Assembly (NCBI GenBank): GCA_035235625.1
Contig: CP141149.1
Span: 31,489,753-31,553,752, forward strand
DNA length: 64,000 bases
Reading direction: 5' to 3'
Origin: Saururus chinensis
Lineage: Eukaryota > Streptophyta > Magnoliopsida > Piperales > Saururaceae
Below are positions 35,601 to 49,530 of the stretch, one piece after another (the first letter of the stretch is position 1; every line of letters begins with the position of its first letter). A program made the translations under genes and the position numbers. The notes beneath the pieces were generated by a model. That model saw only the letters and a program-made list of their open reading frames with translations, did no database searches and was not told where the DNA came from.

Positions 35601-38600
35601 ATCTTCATTTTCTTATAGTAAAGCCCAAGTAGGACCCTTGGGGCTAAGCATTGGAGCTCTGCTCCTATCTGTGCCATTTTGGCTTTGTGCTGTGTCAGTT
35701 CTCCACATAATTGTGATAAGTCTATGGGAAGCCTTCAGCTGCAGTGAGACTTGTTATAAATTGTCTACTGTAAGTCTGTATTTCATGAAACAGAGATGAA
35801 CCTTGCATGAGTGATGCAGTGAACAAATTGTTTGGGAAAAAAGATGGTGAAGATCTCTTGCATTCTTTGTATTTAGGATGTCAGAACATTTGATTGTATT
35901 GTGATGTCCTTGCCCTTTTGTCTTCAATACTCGAGTTCTTTGGGTTGATAAAGGACTTACGGCAATCTTACTTGAATTTGTATTGGAGATATGCAGGCTG
36001 TTATAGTCCGTCCCTTATCTGCTGTTAGCGCCCTTGTTCGATTTGCTGAAGAGCCACAGATGTTTGCCATAGAGTTCAATGACGGCTGCCCCATTCATGT
36101 TTGTATTTGGATTTTTTCATTGATTTTTTTATTTGGCATATCTGGCACATGACATATGAGTTCTTTTCAGTATTAAATTAAAATTGTTTTTTCTGAGTTT
36201 CAGGTTTATGCAAGTACATCACGTGACAACTTACTTGTAGCTGTTCGAGATATATTGCAAACGGAAGTAGGTAGATGTGTTCTGACACCAAAGTTGCTTG
36301 TTTATTATATTATTAAGGTGCATAGTCTCCTTGTAATAGAACTGAAAACTTCTATACTCTATGCAGGGTCAATGCCCAGTGCCTGTGCTACCGAGGTTAA
36401 CTATGCCTGGTCATCGGATTGATCCTCCTTGTGGCAGAGTTTCTTGGCTACTCCAGCAATCTCCTGTTGGAAATCACCGCTCTGCTGTTGACATGGAGAC
36501 AGCGTCTATGCATTTGAAACATTTGGCTGCAACAGCCAAAGATGCTGTTGCCGAGGGAGGATCAATTCCTGGGTCAAGAGCTAAATTATGGCGTAGAATT
36601 CGGGAATTTAATGCATGTGTTCCATTTAGTGGGGTCCCTTCAAACATAGAAGTGCCTGAGGTCACCTTGATGGCTTTAATCACTTTGCTTCCAGCCACTC
36701 CAAATCTTCCTCCAGACTCACCTCCACCCCCGTCCCCATCTCCTAAAGCAGCAGCAACAGTGATGGGCTTCATTGCTTGCTTACGAAGACTTTTATCTTC
36801 CCAAAGTGCTTCTTCACATGTTATGTCCTTTCCTGCTGCAGTTGGAAGAATAATGGGGTTACTTAGAAATGGTTCAGAAGGTGTAGCAGCTGAGGCAGCA
36901 GGTCTTGTAGCTGTTCTTGTAGGTGGTGGGCCTGGTGAATCAAATGTCTTAATGGATTCAAAGGGAGAACGTCATGCAACATTTATGCATACAAAATCAG
37001 TTTTATTTGGTCATCAAAATTATGTTACTATTCTTATTAACAGATTGAAACCCATGTCGGTATCACCTCTGCTATCAATGTCAGTTGTTGAAGTCCTTGA
37101 GGCTATGCTATGTGAGCCACATGGGGAGACGACCCAGTACACTACCTTTGTTGAGTTATTACGACAAGTAGCAGGTTTGCGGCGTCGATTATTTGCGTTG
37201 TTTGGACATCCTGCTGAGAGTGTAAGGGAGACTGTGGCTGTGATAATGCGTACCATTGCAGAGGAAGATGCGATTGCAGCAGAATCAATGCGAGACGCTG
37301 CCCTGAGAGATGGGGCTCTTTTAAGACATCTGTTGCATGCCTTTTTCCTTCCAGCTGGTGAGAGGCGCGATGTCAGTAGGCAGCTTGTGGCTCTTTGGGC
37401 AGATTCTTATCAACCTGCTCTTGATTTTCTTTCTAGAGTTCTTCCTCCGGGTCTTGTTGCTTATTTGCATACACGGACTGATGACATTTCTACTGAAGAA
37501 GCACAGAACATAGAGGGCCCCTTGTCCCAGAGGAGGCATAGGCGCATACTTCAGCAGAGAAAGGCTCGTGTTGTCAGAGGCATTGCATTGGAGGAACATG
37601 GCCTACCATCTGGTAATGTTGAAGTTGGTGACGCTGCAAAGCAGGTAGGGACTAATGCTTCCCGTGAAGGGGGTGAAAGCTACCCAAATTCTGACATTGG
37701 ATTGAGATTTGGACAAATTCCATCTGGACAGTCTTCTGTCAGCCCAGGAGGATACACAACTAGTGCATCTTCCCATGGAGGGTTAAATGTCCAAACAGAA
37801 GCTGTTGATGCATATACCAGTTCAGTACTGACTGTAGATCCCAATGCTTCTGACTCTGTTGAGACTGAATATTGTTCTCCAAATATGGGTGGCCCTGCCC
37901 CTGCCCAGGTAGTTGTGGAGAATACCCCTGTGGGTTCTGGCAGGCTACTTTGTAACTGGCCAGAGTTTTGGCGGGAATTTGGACTAGATCATAATCGGGC
38001 AGATCTGATATGGAATGAGCGTACAAGACAAGAGCTTAGGGAGGCATTGCAAGCTGAGGTCCATAAGCTAGATATTGAGAAAGAACGTACTGAAGATATT
38101 GTCCCAGGTGCAGCTATGGTGGATGCTGTCTCTGGGCAAGAAGGTGTACCTCAGATATCATGGAACTACACAGAATTTGCAGTTAGCTATGCCAGCTTAT
38201 CTAAAGAAGTTTGTGTTGGCCAATATTATCTACGATTATTGCTTGAGAGTGGGACCAGTGGTAGGGCGCAAGACTTTCCACTGCGAGACCCAATCGCTTT
38301 CTTCAGAGCCTTATACCATAGGTTCTTGTGCGATGCAGATATAGGTCTTACCGTTGATGGTGCTGTTCCAGACGAACTGGGCTCTTCAGATGACTGGTGT
38401 GATATGGGAAGGCTTGATGGTTTTGGGGGTGGTGGTGGGTCTTCAGTTAGGGAACTTTGTGCGAGGGCGATGGCAATTGTGTATGATCAGCATCATAAAT
38501 CTATTGGCCATTTTGAGGGGACTGCTCATATTACAGTATTGTTAGACAGGACTAGTGATCGGGCACTGAGGCATCGTTTATTACTTCTTTTGAAGGTAAT

Positions 38601-41600
38601 TGTATATTAGGGAAGAATCTGCTGTCGCCAGTTTTTGCATGTGAGATAACATTTTAATGTTCCTATTTGTGCAGGTCTTAATGAAAGTTCTGCCTAATGT
38701 AGAGGACTGTGTTTTGGTTGGAGGATGTGTTTTAGCTGTAGATTTTCTTACAGTGGCCCATGAAGCTTCTGAAAGGACTTCTATACCATTGCAGTCCAAT
38801 TTAATAGCTGCAACTGCTTTCATGGAGCCACTGAAGGAATGGATGTTTATAGACAAGGATGGTCAACAAGTGGGTCCTGTGGAGAAAGATGCTATCAGAA
38901 GGTTCTGGTCAAAAAAATCTATTGACTGGACAACTAAATGCTGGGCCTCTGGTATGGTTGACTGGAAGAAGTTGCGGGACATTCGCGAACTGCGGTGGGC
39001 ACTTGCACTTCGTGTTCCTGTCCTGAATCCAACTCAGGTATAGTATAGCAGAACTATCTGAGTTCCCTAAAATCTACTCGTTTTTTCTTTTTTGATATTA
39101 AGATCAAATCTGGTGTGTGCACTTTAATGCAGATTGGGGAGGCGGCATTATCTATATTACACAGCATGGTATCTGCACATTCTGATCTTGATGATGCTGG
39201 AGAAATTGTCACTCCAACCCCACGAGTTAAGCGGATTTTGTCAAGTCCACGATGTCTTCCTCATGTTTCCCAGGTTAATTTTATTATTTGTTACATGTAC
39301 TCTCTCTCTCTCTCTTGCATAGTGATTATCCAAGCATTTGAAATAAGCTAAATTTATTGACAGCTTGAAACAGTTTTTTGTATGCTTGTCTTGACTGCTT
39401 ATATGCATGCCTATTCTAATTATTCTAAATTACCATAATCAATTTTTAACAGTTTTCTGCTACAGTAGTAAATCTTTTAGTTTTTGGATGAAAGAAATGA
39501 AGTAAACTATGTGCCTATTATTGTTTAAATGGTGCATTATTTGGATGGTATCCTTCTGTTCATTTTAATGTTATGACTAACTATTAAGGCTCTGAAAATA
39601 GTTGTTGCACCATCTGTAAGATTTGGTCTACTTCTGCCGTGTCTTCTTTCTGGTAAATTCAGTGCTACCATGTTTTTTTCGATTTCCCCGTCAAATAGTT
39701 GTAGCTGGGAAAAAATTATCAGCATAGTAAATCAATGAAGCTCATTTAGGAGTATGCTATCCATTTTTTTGTTTCATATATGAAACATTGGCAGTACGTT
39801 TTTATAGTCTTTATGATGGTGATTTGCAACCATCTCAATGTTATACTTGTTAAAAGTTCTTTTCCGTTTCTGTTGTGGGTGCTTACATTCAATTTGAGGG
39901 TTAATGTCCAATTTCTTGTGTCACTCTCTGGAGAAACTGTAGGCCATGCTCACTGGTGAGCCAAGCATTGTTGAGGGTGCTGCTGCTCTGTTGAAGTCCA
40001 TGGTGACAAGAAATCCAAAAGCAATGATACGCCTATACAGCACGGGAGCATTTTATTTTGCTCTTGCATACCCTGGATCTAATCTCCTCTCCATTGCTCA
40101 ACTATTTGCCATGACTCATGTCCATCAAGCGTTTCATGGTGGTGAAGAGGCGGCACTGTCCTCCTCATTGCCCTTGGCTAAGCGCAGTGTTCTAGGTGGG
40201 CTTTTGCCTGAATCCTTGTTGTATGTTTTGGAGCGTAGTGGACCGGTTGCATTTGCGGCTGCCATGGTGTCTGATTCTGATACTCCAGAGATTATATGGA
40301 CTCATAAAATGCGTGCAGAGCATTTAATTTGTCAGGTAAAATATTCACAAGGTGTTGTATGCCAGTAATTGTACTGTTTGACTTATGAAGCTAGTGATTG
40401 TGTGTTTCTTTTTCAGGTTTTACAGCATCTTGGTGATTTTCCTCAAAAACTATCACAACATTGTCACTCACTTTATGATTATGCTCCTATGCCACCAGTA
40501 ACATATCCAGAGCTGAGGGATGAGATGTGGTGTCATAGATATTATCTTCGAAACCTGTGTGATGAGATACGTTTTCCAAATTGGCCAATTGTCGAACATG
40601 TGGAATTCTTGCAGTCATTACTGGCAATGTGGCGAGAAGAGTTAACTCGGCGGCCAATGGACCTTTCTGAAGAAGAAGCGTGCAGAATATTGGAAATATC
40701 TCTTGCAGACGTAACAATTGAGGGTTCTGACAACAAACAAACTACTGAGTCTGATGAAGAAATTTGTAGTACATCCAAGCAGATTGAGAACATAGATGAA
40801 GAAAAGCTGAAAAGGCAGTATAGGAAACTTGCAATGAGATACCATCCAGACAAAAACCCTGAAGGAAGAGAAAAATTTGTTGCTGTACAGAAGGCTTATG
40901 AGCGCTTGCAGGTAATTTGATATATGATCACATGCATATGTCTTACATTTTGGGTTGACTTTTTAAATATTAAAGTACTTTGCAATGGATAAATGAATTA
41001 TGTTTGAACGAATCTCTTGGAGCTGCATGATACGTAGTCCTTTTTGTGTGTAAATCACATGTTTATCTTGTGTTCCCTGGAAGATGCTGCCAGTCCTCCA
41101 ACCCTGCTGTCCAGTGCGTTCTTCACCTATGTGGATCTGAAATTGCTTTGTTTGATAGTCCATAACAATATAAAAAGCCAGCTGGGGCAAATGATAAAAA
41201 CAGGGGAGGAGGTAAAGAGCATCTGGGTGGAGGGAACTAACGAGAAAGTTAAGCCTGAGGTAAAGAGCATCTGGGTGGAGGGAACTAACGGGAAAGTTAA
41301 GCCTGCTGTCAATCTGTTGTAAAGTTTGCTGAAGCAGTAGTTAACTCTGGAAACTCTAAATCTTCTGTATCAGAATAGTGGATTTTATTATAAGAGAAAA
41401 TGCATGTCTAATACTCCCTCTGCCCCACATTAATGGCACCATTTTGTTTTCCAAAATGAACTAAAATTACTTCATTTTGAAAAACCAAATGGAGCTATTA
41501 ATTTGGTATGGAGGGAGTATATTTTATCATATTGTCTTTAATCATATATATCTTGGAACAAGTTCTCTAAACTAATGAGAAGGTTGATGTTTAGCCTTAT

Positions 41601-44600
41601 TGTAAATCACGTTACAGCAAAAGTACTGGACCTTAAATTGTATCCTGAGAAACTTCAACTGATTACTTCTAAGAAATAACTTTTCTTTTTAGTTTTCTGT
41701 CATGGCTATGGAATATTTATTAATATCTTACTCTAAACTACTTCGTTCTTTCTTTCTTTCAGGCGACCATGCTAGGGCTGCAGGGTCCACAACTTTGGAG
41801 ATTGTTACTTTTACTTAAGGGGCAATGTATCTTATATAGGCGGTATGGAAATGTCTTGGAGCCATTTAAGTATGCGGGCTATCCCATGCTGCTTAATGCA
41901 ATCACTGTGGACAAGGATGACAACAATTTTCTTTCTACTGATAGAGTGCCGCTTCTTGTTGCAGCCTCAGAACTCACTTGGCTGACGTAACTATCTATTT
42001 TCTTGTTTTTGGTTGTGGTTTCCCTGGAGTTTATTGAACATAATTTTGATTTTTGCAAAATTAATTTTTGTGTTTTCTGTTAATAGATGTGCATCTTCTT
42101 CACGGAACGGAGAAGAGCTTGTTAGAGATGGAGGAATCCTGCTTCTGGCAAACCTTTTATCTCGTTGCATGTGTGTGGTCCAGCCAACTACGCCTCCAAA
42201 TGAACCAGCTGCGGTGATTGTTACCAATGTGATGAGTACTTTTTCAGTTTTGAGTCAGTTTGAGAATGCTAGAGCCGAAATGCTGAAGATTGGCGGGCTT
42301 GTTGAGGATATAGTGCATTGTACAGAGGTAGAGCTTGTGCCAGCTGCAGTAGAGGCTGCTCTTCAAACTGCTGCTCATGTTTCTGTGTCATCCAAATTTC
42401 AAGATGCTCTTTTGAGAGCTGGCATATTATGGTATGCTCTGTGGGGACATTTCCCTTTCCATGTGTCTAATTTTGAAACACTGGAGATAAGAATATTGTG
42501 TACGAATAAAATCATGTCAGTTTTTGTGCAACCCCATTAGTGATGGAATTGACATGATTACATTCCTTTGCATTGAAATTACATTGGTAAACATCATATT
42601 GCAATTTTATTATTCATTACATCGATTCTGTGTGAATGTATTCCTTTTTTCTTTTTAGTGAATATTGATTTCTCACAATTCTGTTTTGAGTAGCTTTATG
42701 TGTTTTGCTGAATTTTCAGGTACCTTTTACCACTGCTTTTACAGTATGACTCTACTGCTGATGAAACAGACATGACAACTACTGAGGCTCATGGAGTTGG
42801 AGCAAGTGTGCAAATAGCTAAAAACTTGCATGCTGTTCGTGCTTCCCAGGCCCTATCAAGGCTTAGTGGTTTTTCTGGGGATGAAATTTCTACTCCCTTT
42901 AATCAGACTGCTACTGATGCTCTCAGGGCACTGCTGACTCCCAAACTTGCTAGTATGCTGCTAACTGATATACCAAAAGATCTGTTAACTAATTTGAATG
43001 CGAACTTGGAGTCTCCAGAGGTAAGTTCTTGTGGAAAATAGTTAGTCAGAAGGCCAGTTTTGCTTTCTTAGTCAATGCTCTTCATTTATTAAGTAGTAAT
43101 AATATATTTGTTTCTTTCATGTGTTTTATACTTGAGGTTTAATTTATAGAACATGTATGGATTTCATATAACTTTTCCTGATGGGTCTTGGCAGATCATT
43201 TGGAATTCTTCAACGCGGGCAGAACTTATGAAGTTTGTGGATCAGCAGCGTGAGAGCCAAGGGCCTGATGGTTCATACGAGTTGAAAGACTCACATGCAT
43301 TTACATATGAAGCTCTGTCTAAAGAAATCCACGTGGGCAATGTTTATTTGAGGGTTTATAATGATCAGCCTGACTTTGAGATTAGTGAACCGGAGGCTTT
43401 CTGTGTTGCTCTCCTTGATTTTATATCAGTACTGGTACATGGTCATGGTGCTATGCATTCTGACAATCAGAACAAAATTAGTCTACTTTCTAATTCACTT
43501 GAAGAACAAAATGGTTCAGTAGATGGACCAATTGTTGAGCTAAATGTTGCCAACGAGGCGAAAGCTGTTCAGGAAAATGGGGGAGCTACTAAAGAGGATA
43601 TGCATTTTGTCAAAAACCTCCAAATTGGTTTGACTTCTCTCCAGGTATTTTCTTTGGCCCGTTTATTTATTTATATTTTTTATGTGTTTTCTGGAAGTTG
43701 GATCCTTTTTTTTATTTTATCTGGAAGTTGAATCATGAATTTGATGTAAAATGCAGAATTTGCTGACTAGCAATCCTAGTGTGGCTTCAGTTTTCTCCTC
43801 AAAAGAGCAACTTGTTCCAATTTTTGAATGCTTTTCTGTACCATCTGCTTCTGAGAGTAATATTCCTCAACTTTGCCTTGGGGTGCTTTCACGCTTGACC
43901 ATGTATGCTCCGTGTTTGGAAGCCATGGTTGCTGACCGAAGTAGTCTTCTGCTGTTATTACAAATGCTTCATTCTGCGCCAGCTTGTCGGGAAGGTGTGC
44001 TCCATGTTCTTTATGCATTAGCAAGCACACCTGAACTTGCTTGGGCTGCAGCTAAACATGGTGGAGTCGTATATATTCTTGAACTTCTTTTGCCAGTACA
44101 AGGTGATCATATTTATTTCAGCCTTTTTGGTGATTTAAGTGCATCATTAGGATCAATAAAGGCTGTACAATTTTATATTTTGTACCAACTGTTGAATTCT
44201 TGTTTTTAAACATGTTACTGCTTTCTTATTTATTTTTTTAAAATCTTGAATGAAATTTTATATTGCAAAGAAAATTACGTGATGCAGAAGAAATCCCCTT
44301 ACAACAGAGAGCTGCAGCCGCTTCATTGTTGGGCAAGCTTTTGGGGCAGCCTATGCATGGTCCTCGAGTGGCTATAACACTAGCAAGGTTTCTTCCTGAT
44401 GGTTTAGTATCTATTATAAGGGATGGACCAGGTGAGTCCGTGGTTGCAGCCCTTGAACAGACAACTGAAACTCCTGAACTTGTGTGGACACCTGCAATGG
44501 CTGCTTCCCTTTCTGCACAAATATCAACTATGGCAGTTGATCTCTACCGTGAGCAGATGAAAGGGCGTGATATTGACTGGGACATCCCAGAGCAGGCTTC

Positions 44601-46769
44601 TGGTCAGCAGGAAATGAGAGATGAGCCACAGGTATGTGACTTACAAATTTTTGAAGTCTCGACTTGTGTGTTGGTAGCTTTTAGTGCTTTTAGTATTGAT
44701 TGAAAAACTAGAAATAAAACATTTACTGTAACTTGAATAAAGGACATGAGAAAAATAATTATTACTTCCTCCGTCCTAAATTAATGGCTCCATTTGGCCA
44801 AAATATTTGTTCCATATTAATAGCTCCATTTTGTTAAATTTAAATAGTTGGGTACTTAAAAAAGAGTATCATGTGCTTATTTTTCCTTCTCTTAGATGAG
44901 GGTTCTACTATTTAATAAAAGTCACTATTTTTTCAAATGTAGCTATTAATATAGGACGGAGGGAGTATTTAAAAGATAAAATTATTTAAACTTTCCACAA
45001 TGTTACTTTTCCCTTTAGCTCATGCTCAATATATAATGCAGGTCGGCGGAATTTATGTGAGGCTGTTCCTAAAAGATCCTAAATTTCCTCTTAGAAACCC
45101 AAAGAGATTTTTGGAAGGACTGTTGGATCAATATGTATCATCAATTGCTGCTACACATTATGACACAAAATTAATGGATCCTGAGCTCCCATTGTTACTT
45201 TCTGCTGCTTTAGTGTCCTTGTTACGTGTACATCCTGCACTAGCAGATCATGCTGGATACCTTGGTTATGTTCCCAAACTTGTGGCAGCAATGGCTTATG
45301 AAGGCCGGCGAGAAGCTATGGCATCTGGAGAAGTGAAAAATGGCAATGCCTATTCTGCTGATTATGAGAATGAAGATGAGCAAGTGGCTAATGTACAAAC
45401 CCCACAAGAACGTGTACGTCTTAGCTGTTTGCGAGTCCTCCATCAACTTGCATCGAGTACTACTTGTGCTGAGGCTATGGCTGCAACCAGTGTTGGAACT
45501 CCCCAGGTACTTTTAATATGGTTACATTTGGAGGGAATAGGGAGAAGATTTAGATGTGTATTTTTCTTTAGGGAGATAGGGCGGTGAATCTGTCTAAGTG
45601 CAGCTACTGCAATAGACCAGAACTTAAATCATATCAATGAATAAAATTATCCCCAAGGTACGAAAATGAATAGTAAGCTTCAGGATGGAATTTAATGTCA
45701 GAAATCGTCTCGGAAGTTGGCTGTTTGCTGAAACAAATTTGTCATCACGATTGGCTGAAATTTTTGTTAGAACTCTCTTAATAAACTTGTATTATAAATA
45801 GAGAAGTCTAAAATACAAAAGAGCAGAGTTGATCCTTATATAGAGATTAGATCTCCTTGTACAAGACAATAACTAAAACAGGAAATTACTTGCGAAATAT
45901 GTATACAAGATTTGGCTTACCTACCCTCTATAATATTAAAGACAAGCATTAAGGACTTAAACAAAAGTATACTCTTAACAATTTTAACATTGAACTGAGA
46001 ACTTTAAAGAACATTTACATTGATTAACGATAAAAAAAAACATTTACATTGATTATCATTTGGTGCATGATAGAAAAAATGTCAGGAAGAATGTATCTGA
46101 AAAAGAAGTGGGATAGAAAGTAAATTGAAAAAATTCGGATGATAACTAGTTTAATCATTTTCGTGTGTAAAGCCTGAACTTAAAAGAGTTCAATCCGGGC
46201 TACGTTCTGTTTTATAATAGTGCTGACCACCTCTGTACTTAATAAGAGCAAGTTTAAGTGTTTTCTGATGCACCTTTAAAGTCAGACACTGATATTTATT
46301 TTGAGAAAGTATAAACTGTTAAAGTTTAATGGACTTGAAACTTCAGATTGATTTTAGCAATCTCCTTAGTACTGCTGCTTCTTGATTCTAGTGACGTTAA
46401 GCATTATTCCTCGGTTGCATTTTGCAGAACTATTTGCCCCTAATGATTCCATGGTAGTTCCAAAACAGTTTTTGACTGAACGGGCTCTAACGTTAGCCTG
46501 TTAAAAGTGTTCTCTCTGGACATGTCTTTTATTTCCTCAGAAGATCTGCCACATTCATGACTTGTTTTTCCATTACTTAATAGATTGTAGGCTTATATTC
46601 CACATCAGACGTATATTGCTTGCATGCATATGTTGTTTTGCAAGTTTGAGATTAACTTAAATTATTCTCAGTTATACTTGAATCTACCTATCAGTCATGA
46701 ATCAGGCTATATCTAGATGATCAGCTTGAATTAGACCAATTCAGCTCAATTCTTTGTTCGATTATCTTG

Positions 46770-46857
<88 letters not shown>

Positions 46858-49530
46858 TAAACTGTGCTATTATTTGTTCATATATATTCTAAAAAATGTA
46901 TGCAGTTATATTGGTAGAGAACCTGCTTTGCCTAAGTGGCTGTGTTGAAGATTAATTTCAGATGACTCACTTTTTACCAAAATTTTCACCCTGTTTAATA
47001 AAGTGGTAGATAACCGTTGTTACCAAATGCTCTAGCTTTGCATGTGAACACACATTCGGGCACACCTGCATCTAGCAGGATTCAAATCCTCAACCTAGGC
47101 TCTGATATTATGTTAGATAACCATTGTTCCTAAAAGCTCGAGCTATTAGGAAACGGATTATCAGTATATTTATATCATATTCCAACAAAGGAAATCTGCA
47201 CATAAATAACTTTTCATCCATGATAGGACTTTCCTGGCTTATCTGAGTCTTACTGATGTTGCAGCACCTTCTTTCTTCATATAGGTTGTTCCTTTGCTGA
47301 TGAAAGCCATTGGATGGCAAGGTGGGAGCATATTGGCTCTTGAAACACTTAAACGTGTAGTTGTTGCTGGGAACAGAGCTAGAGACGCACTTGTTGCTCA
47401 AGGATTGAAGTAAGTTGAACTGAATTGTCCTTTAAAATTGATATATTCCTAGATCTTTGTCTGTATGGTTCTCTGTACGTGCATGCAGCTTGTTGCTAAC
47501 GTCATGTTTGCTGACTAAAAGTTATTGCATTGAAGTGCTGTTCTAATGTCACATCCAATTTATTTGAAGATAAACCAGTGGACTGTTGGTGGGATGGCCA
47601 GGACCACACCACTGGAAGTGGAGGTCCTGACTTTGAACTCTCACTCCGCTGGCCTCCTGCATAGATTATATCCTGACTTACCCATTGTGTATGATGTGTG
47701 GACATTGTACGTGCTCAAGGGGATTGATGGCAGGATACGGGGCTCTAAGAAGGCAGTTGCCCTGGCCCTTTTAGTTAGGTCCAAGGACTTGGATACCCCC
47801 TGTTAGGAGAAGAAAGATGGCACTGGCCAGCTGGGGAAAATGTTTTTTTTTTTTAAAAAGCTAAAATGTGTAAGGTGAGACAAATCAGCTGCTATACAAG
47901 GGAGGATTGATTTTGATGATACAACCAGGATATAGCCTGTGTGGCCTTGGTATGAGACTAATTGAAGAAAAAGCCATGTGGGAGAATAGGAGAGTGCACG
48001 ATAAGGTGATGACTTTAACCAGTGGCATCTGCTTTAGTGAAATAAAATATGTGTTATGTTCTGCCACCTTCACATTCATAAGTCCCTTAGAATGTGGGCT
48101 TAATTGCTTATTGCATTTGTCTTTTAATTCTAGCCAACAGATTAGATTAATGGTTTAGATATATTGTTGCTTAAGTTGTGGGCCCTCTAATTGGCCAGAC
48201 CATGTAATGGGTGATGCCTCCTAATTGAGGTTTGTGGAAGATCATTTCCAGCCCTAGTCTCCTTCTCTCTCCCATGTCGTCCTCTCATCCCTTTCGCTCT
48301 CCCTTCTGGACTGGCAGACCAGTGCTGTTAGAAAGGGCCTGAACGCCCTTCTTCATCTATTTTCTCATACCCAGATCTCGCTGTGCACTACATCGGTGCT
48401 CAACAGTATGACCAGCATATAGTTGAAGGTAATGAAAGGGTGGAAGAAGGTAGAAAGTCTGAATAGATGTGTTTTTAATATATGAAAGTGGCTTGAAGAT
48501 GCATGCAGAGTTGATGACCCTTGATAAGAATGTCAGAGTTGGATTTGTGTTGCTGATACCAAGCGATTGGTAATGCTTTGATGATGTACCAGTCATGGCT
48601 GATCATTTATACCATTACTGACTGAAGTTTGGAGAGAAACTACCGTGGTGCTCAAGTTTTAGAAATTTGTATACTTGTTCTCTTTCACTTGTGTTCTGTT
48701 ATATTTTGGGTCACATGTTCCACCAATGAATGTGTAAATACTCTGGATGGATGACTAATATATGAGAAGAATCTAAAATATACTGCTTATTTAATATTTG
48801 CTCTCCCAACTGCTTATAGACTTCCATATGTGGATGTAGGGTTGGCCTTGTTGAAGTACTTCTTGGTCTTCTTGATTGGAGAACTGGAGGAAGAAATAGA
48901 CTTTGCTCCCAGATGAAGTGGAACGAATCTGAAGCTTCTGTTGGACGTGTTCTTGCCATAGAGGTTTGAGATATTTCTTGTGTACATTTATGTTGTTCAA
49001 AACAAAGGACTTGATATATCACCTATTCAGTGTTTCCCTCTTTTGGCTACTTCGATAAGGTTAACTCGTACTCCATTGATCAGGTTTTGCATGCATTTGC
49101 AACTGAGGGAGCTCATTGTACGAAAGTTCGAGAGATATTGAATTCTTCTGAGGTGAGTGTTTCCTATCTGATGTTTGCAAAATTGATCTGGAAGAGCATC
49201 TTATGGCAGGTGTGGGGTGCAAAATTGATGTGGAAGAGGATCTTATCCATGTTTTTTCAGCGATTTTGTTCTAATGCTAGTTATGTTGCTATTTGATTTT
49301 GGCAGGTGTGGGGTGCATACAAAGATCAAAAACATGACCTTTTCCTTCCTTCTAATGCTCAGTCTGCTGCTGCTGGAGTGGCTGGGCTTATTGAAAATTC
49401 TTCCTCAAGGCTTGCATATGCAATCACAGCTCCACCACAAGCGCCTGCCCTTGCAAAGCTCTCGGGATCTTCTTCCTCTGATCCAACCATTGAGCAAGAT
49501 CAGCACCCGGGTCTAGGGATTGAAGAGTGA
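32681..49530 (+). CDS. GRV2: DnaJ-domain endosomal protein GRV2/KAM2 (RME-8 homologue), complete, 22 exons
   Basis: Peripheral endosomal protein whose J domain recruits Hsc70. In Arabidopsis GRV2/KAM2 is needed for endosome-to-vacuole traffic, shoot gravitropism and storage-protein sorting. Exons: 32681-33139, 33690-33923, 34103-34190, 34823-35031, 35997-36098, 36204-36266, 36367-38595, 38675-39037, 39133-39273, 39943-40335, 40417-40911, 41763-41986, 42087-42431, 42720-43020, 43195-43644, 43757-44102, 44288-44631, 45042-45506, 47285-47409, 48840-48963, 49084-49152, 49306-49530. The total is 7794 nt or 2597 residues (Arabidopsis 2554), with all junctions in frame. Domains: PH-like N-terminal region (about 20-150); IWN repeats at about 933 (IWN), 1414 (IWT), 1884 (IWN) and 2213 (VWT); a GYF-like domain from about 1184 (WMFIDKDGQQVGP); and a J domain about 1550-1595 with an intact HPD at 1570. 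The ATG at 32681 is the first in frame. Intron 18 is the longest (1778 bp). Confidence 0.96.
41209..41304 (+). repeat. 48-bp tandem duplication in GRV2 intron 11
   Basis: Two copies, 41209-41256 and 41257-41304, starting GAGGTAAAGAGCATCTGGG, nearly identical and in frame inside a 93-codon ORF (41044-41322). I do not recognise the ORF product. It lies in intron 11 (40912-41762). Confidence 0.85.
41414..41517. mobile_element. Stowaway-type MITE (104 bp) in GRV2 intron 11
   Basis: The terminal inverted repeats CTCCCTCTGCCCCACATTAAT and, on the other strand, CTCCCTCCATACCAAATTAAT are flanked by TA on both sides. The CTCCCTCC start with a TA duplication is the Stowaway (Tc1/mariner-derived) signature. 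Confidence 0.9.
44765..44965. mobile_element. Stowaway-type MITE (201 bp) in GRV2 intron 17
   Basis: The ends CTTCCTCCGTCCTAAATTAA and, in reverse complement, CTCCCTCCGTCCTATATTAA are flanked by TA at 44763-44764 and 44966-44967. It is of the same superfamily as the copy in intron 11 but longer inside. It ends about 76 bases before the exon 18 acceptor. Confidence 0.92.
46781..46856. repeat. (TA)38 microsatellite in GRV2 intron 18
   Basis: An uninterrupted run of 76 alternating T and A bases inside the 1778-bp intron 18 (45507-47284). It is likely polymorphic in length and error-prone in assembly. Confidence 0.95.
46980..47150. repeat. Possible dispersed repeat (SINE-like) in GRV2 intron 18
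   Basis: The stretch carries AGCAGGATTCAAATCCTCAACC, which resembles a tRNA B box, then GGCTCTGATATTATGTTAGATAACCATTGTT. A diverged copy of GTAGATAACCGTTGTTACCAAA precedes it near 47005. It resembles a common plant interspersed repeat. Family and boundaries are not determined. Confidence 0.3.

Noticed and set aside
46754..46948. ORF made of alternating Tyr and Ile
   Set aside because: It is only the translation of the (TA)38 microsatellite.
47545..47850. Possible tRNA-derived SINE in GRV2 intron 19
   Set aside because: There are weak A-box-like and B-box-like words (GTGGGATGGCCAGGA, CTTTGAACTC) and a T-rich tail near 47846. No target duplication was found and the boxes fit poorly, so it was left out of the annotation.
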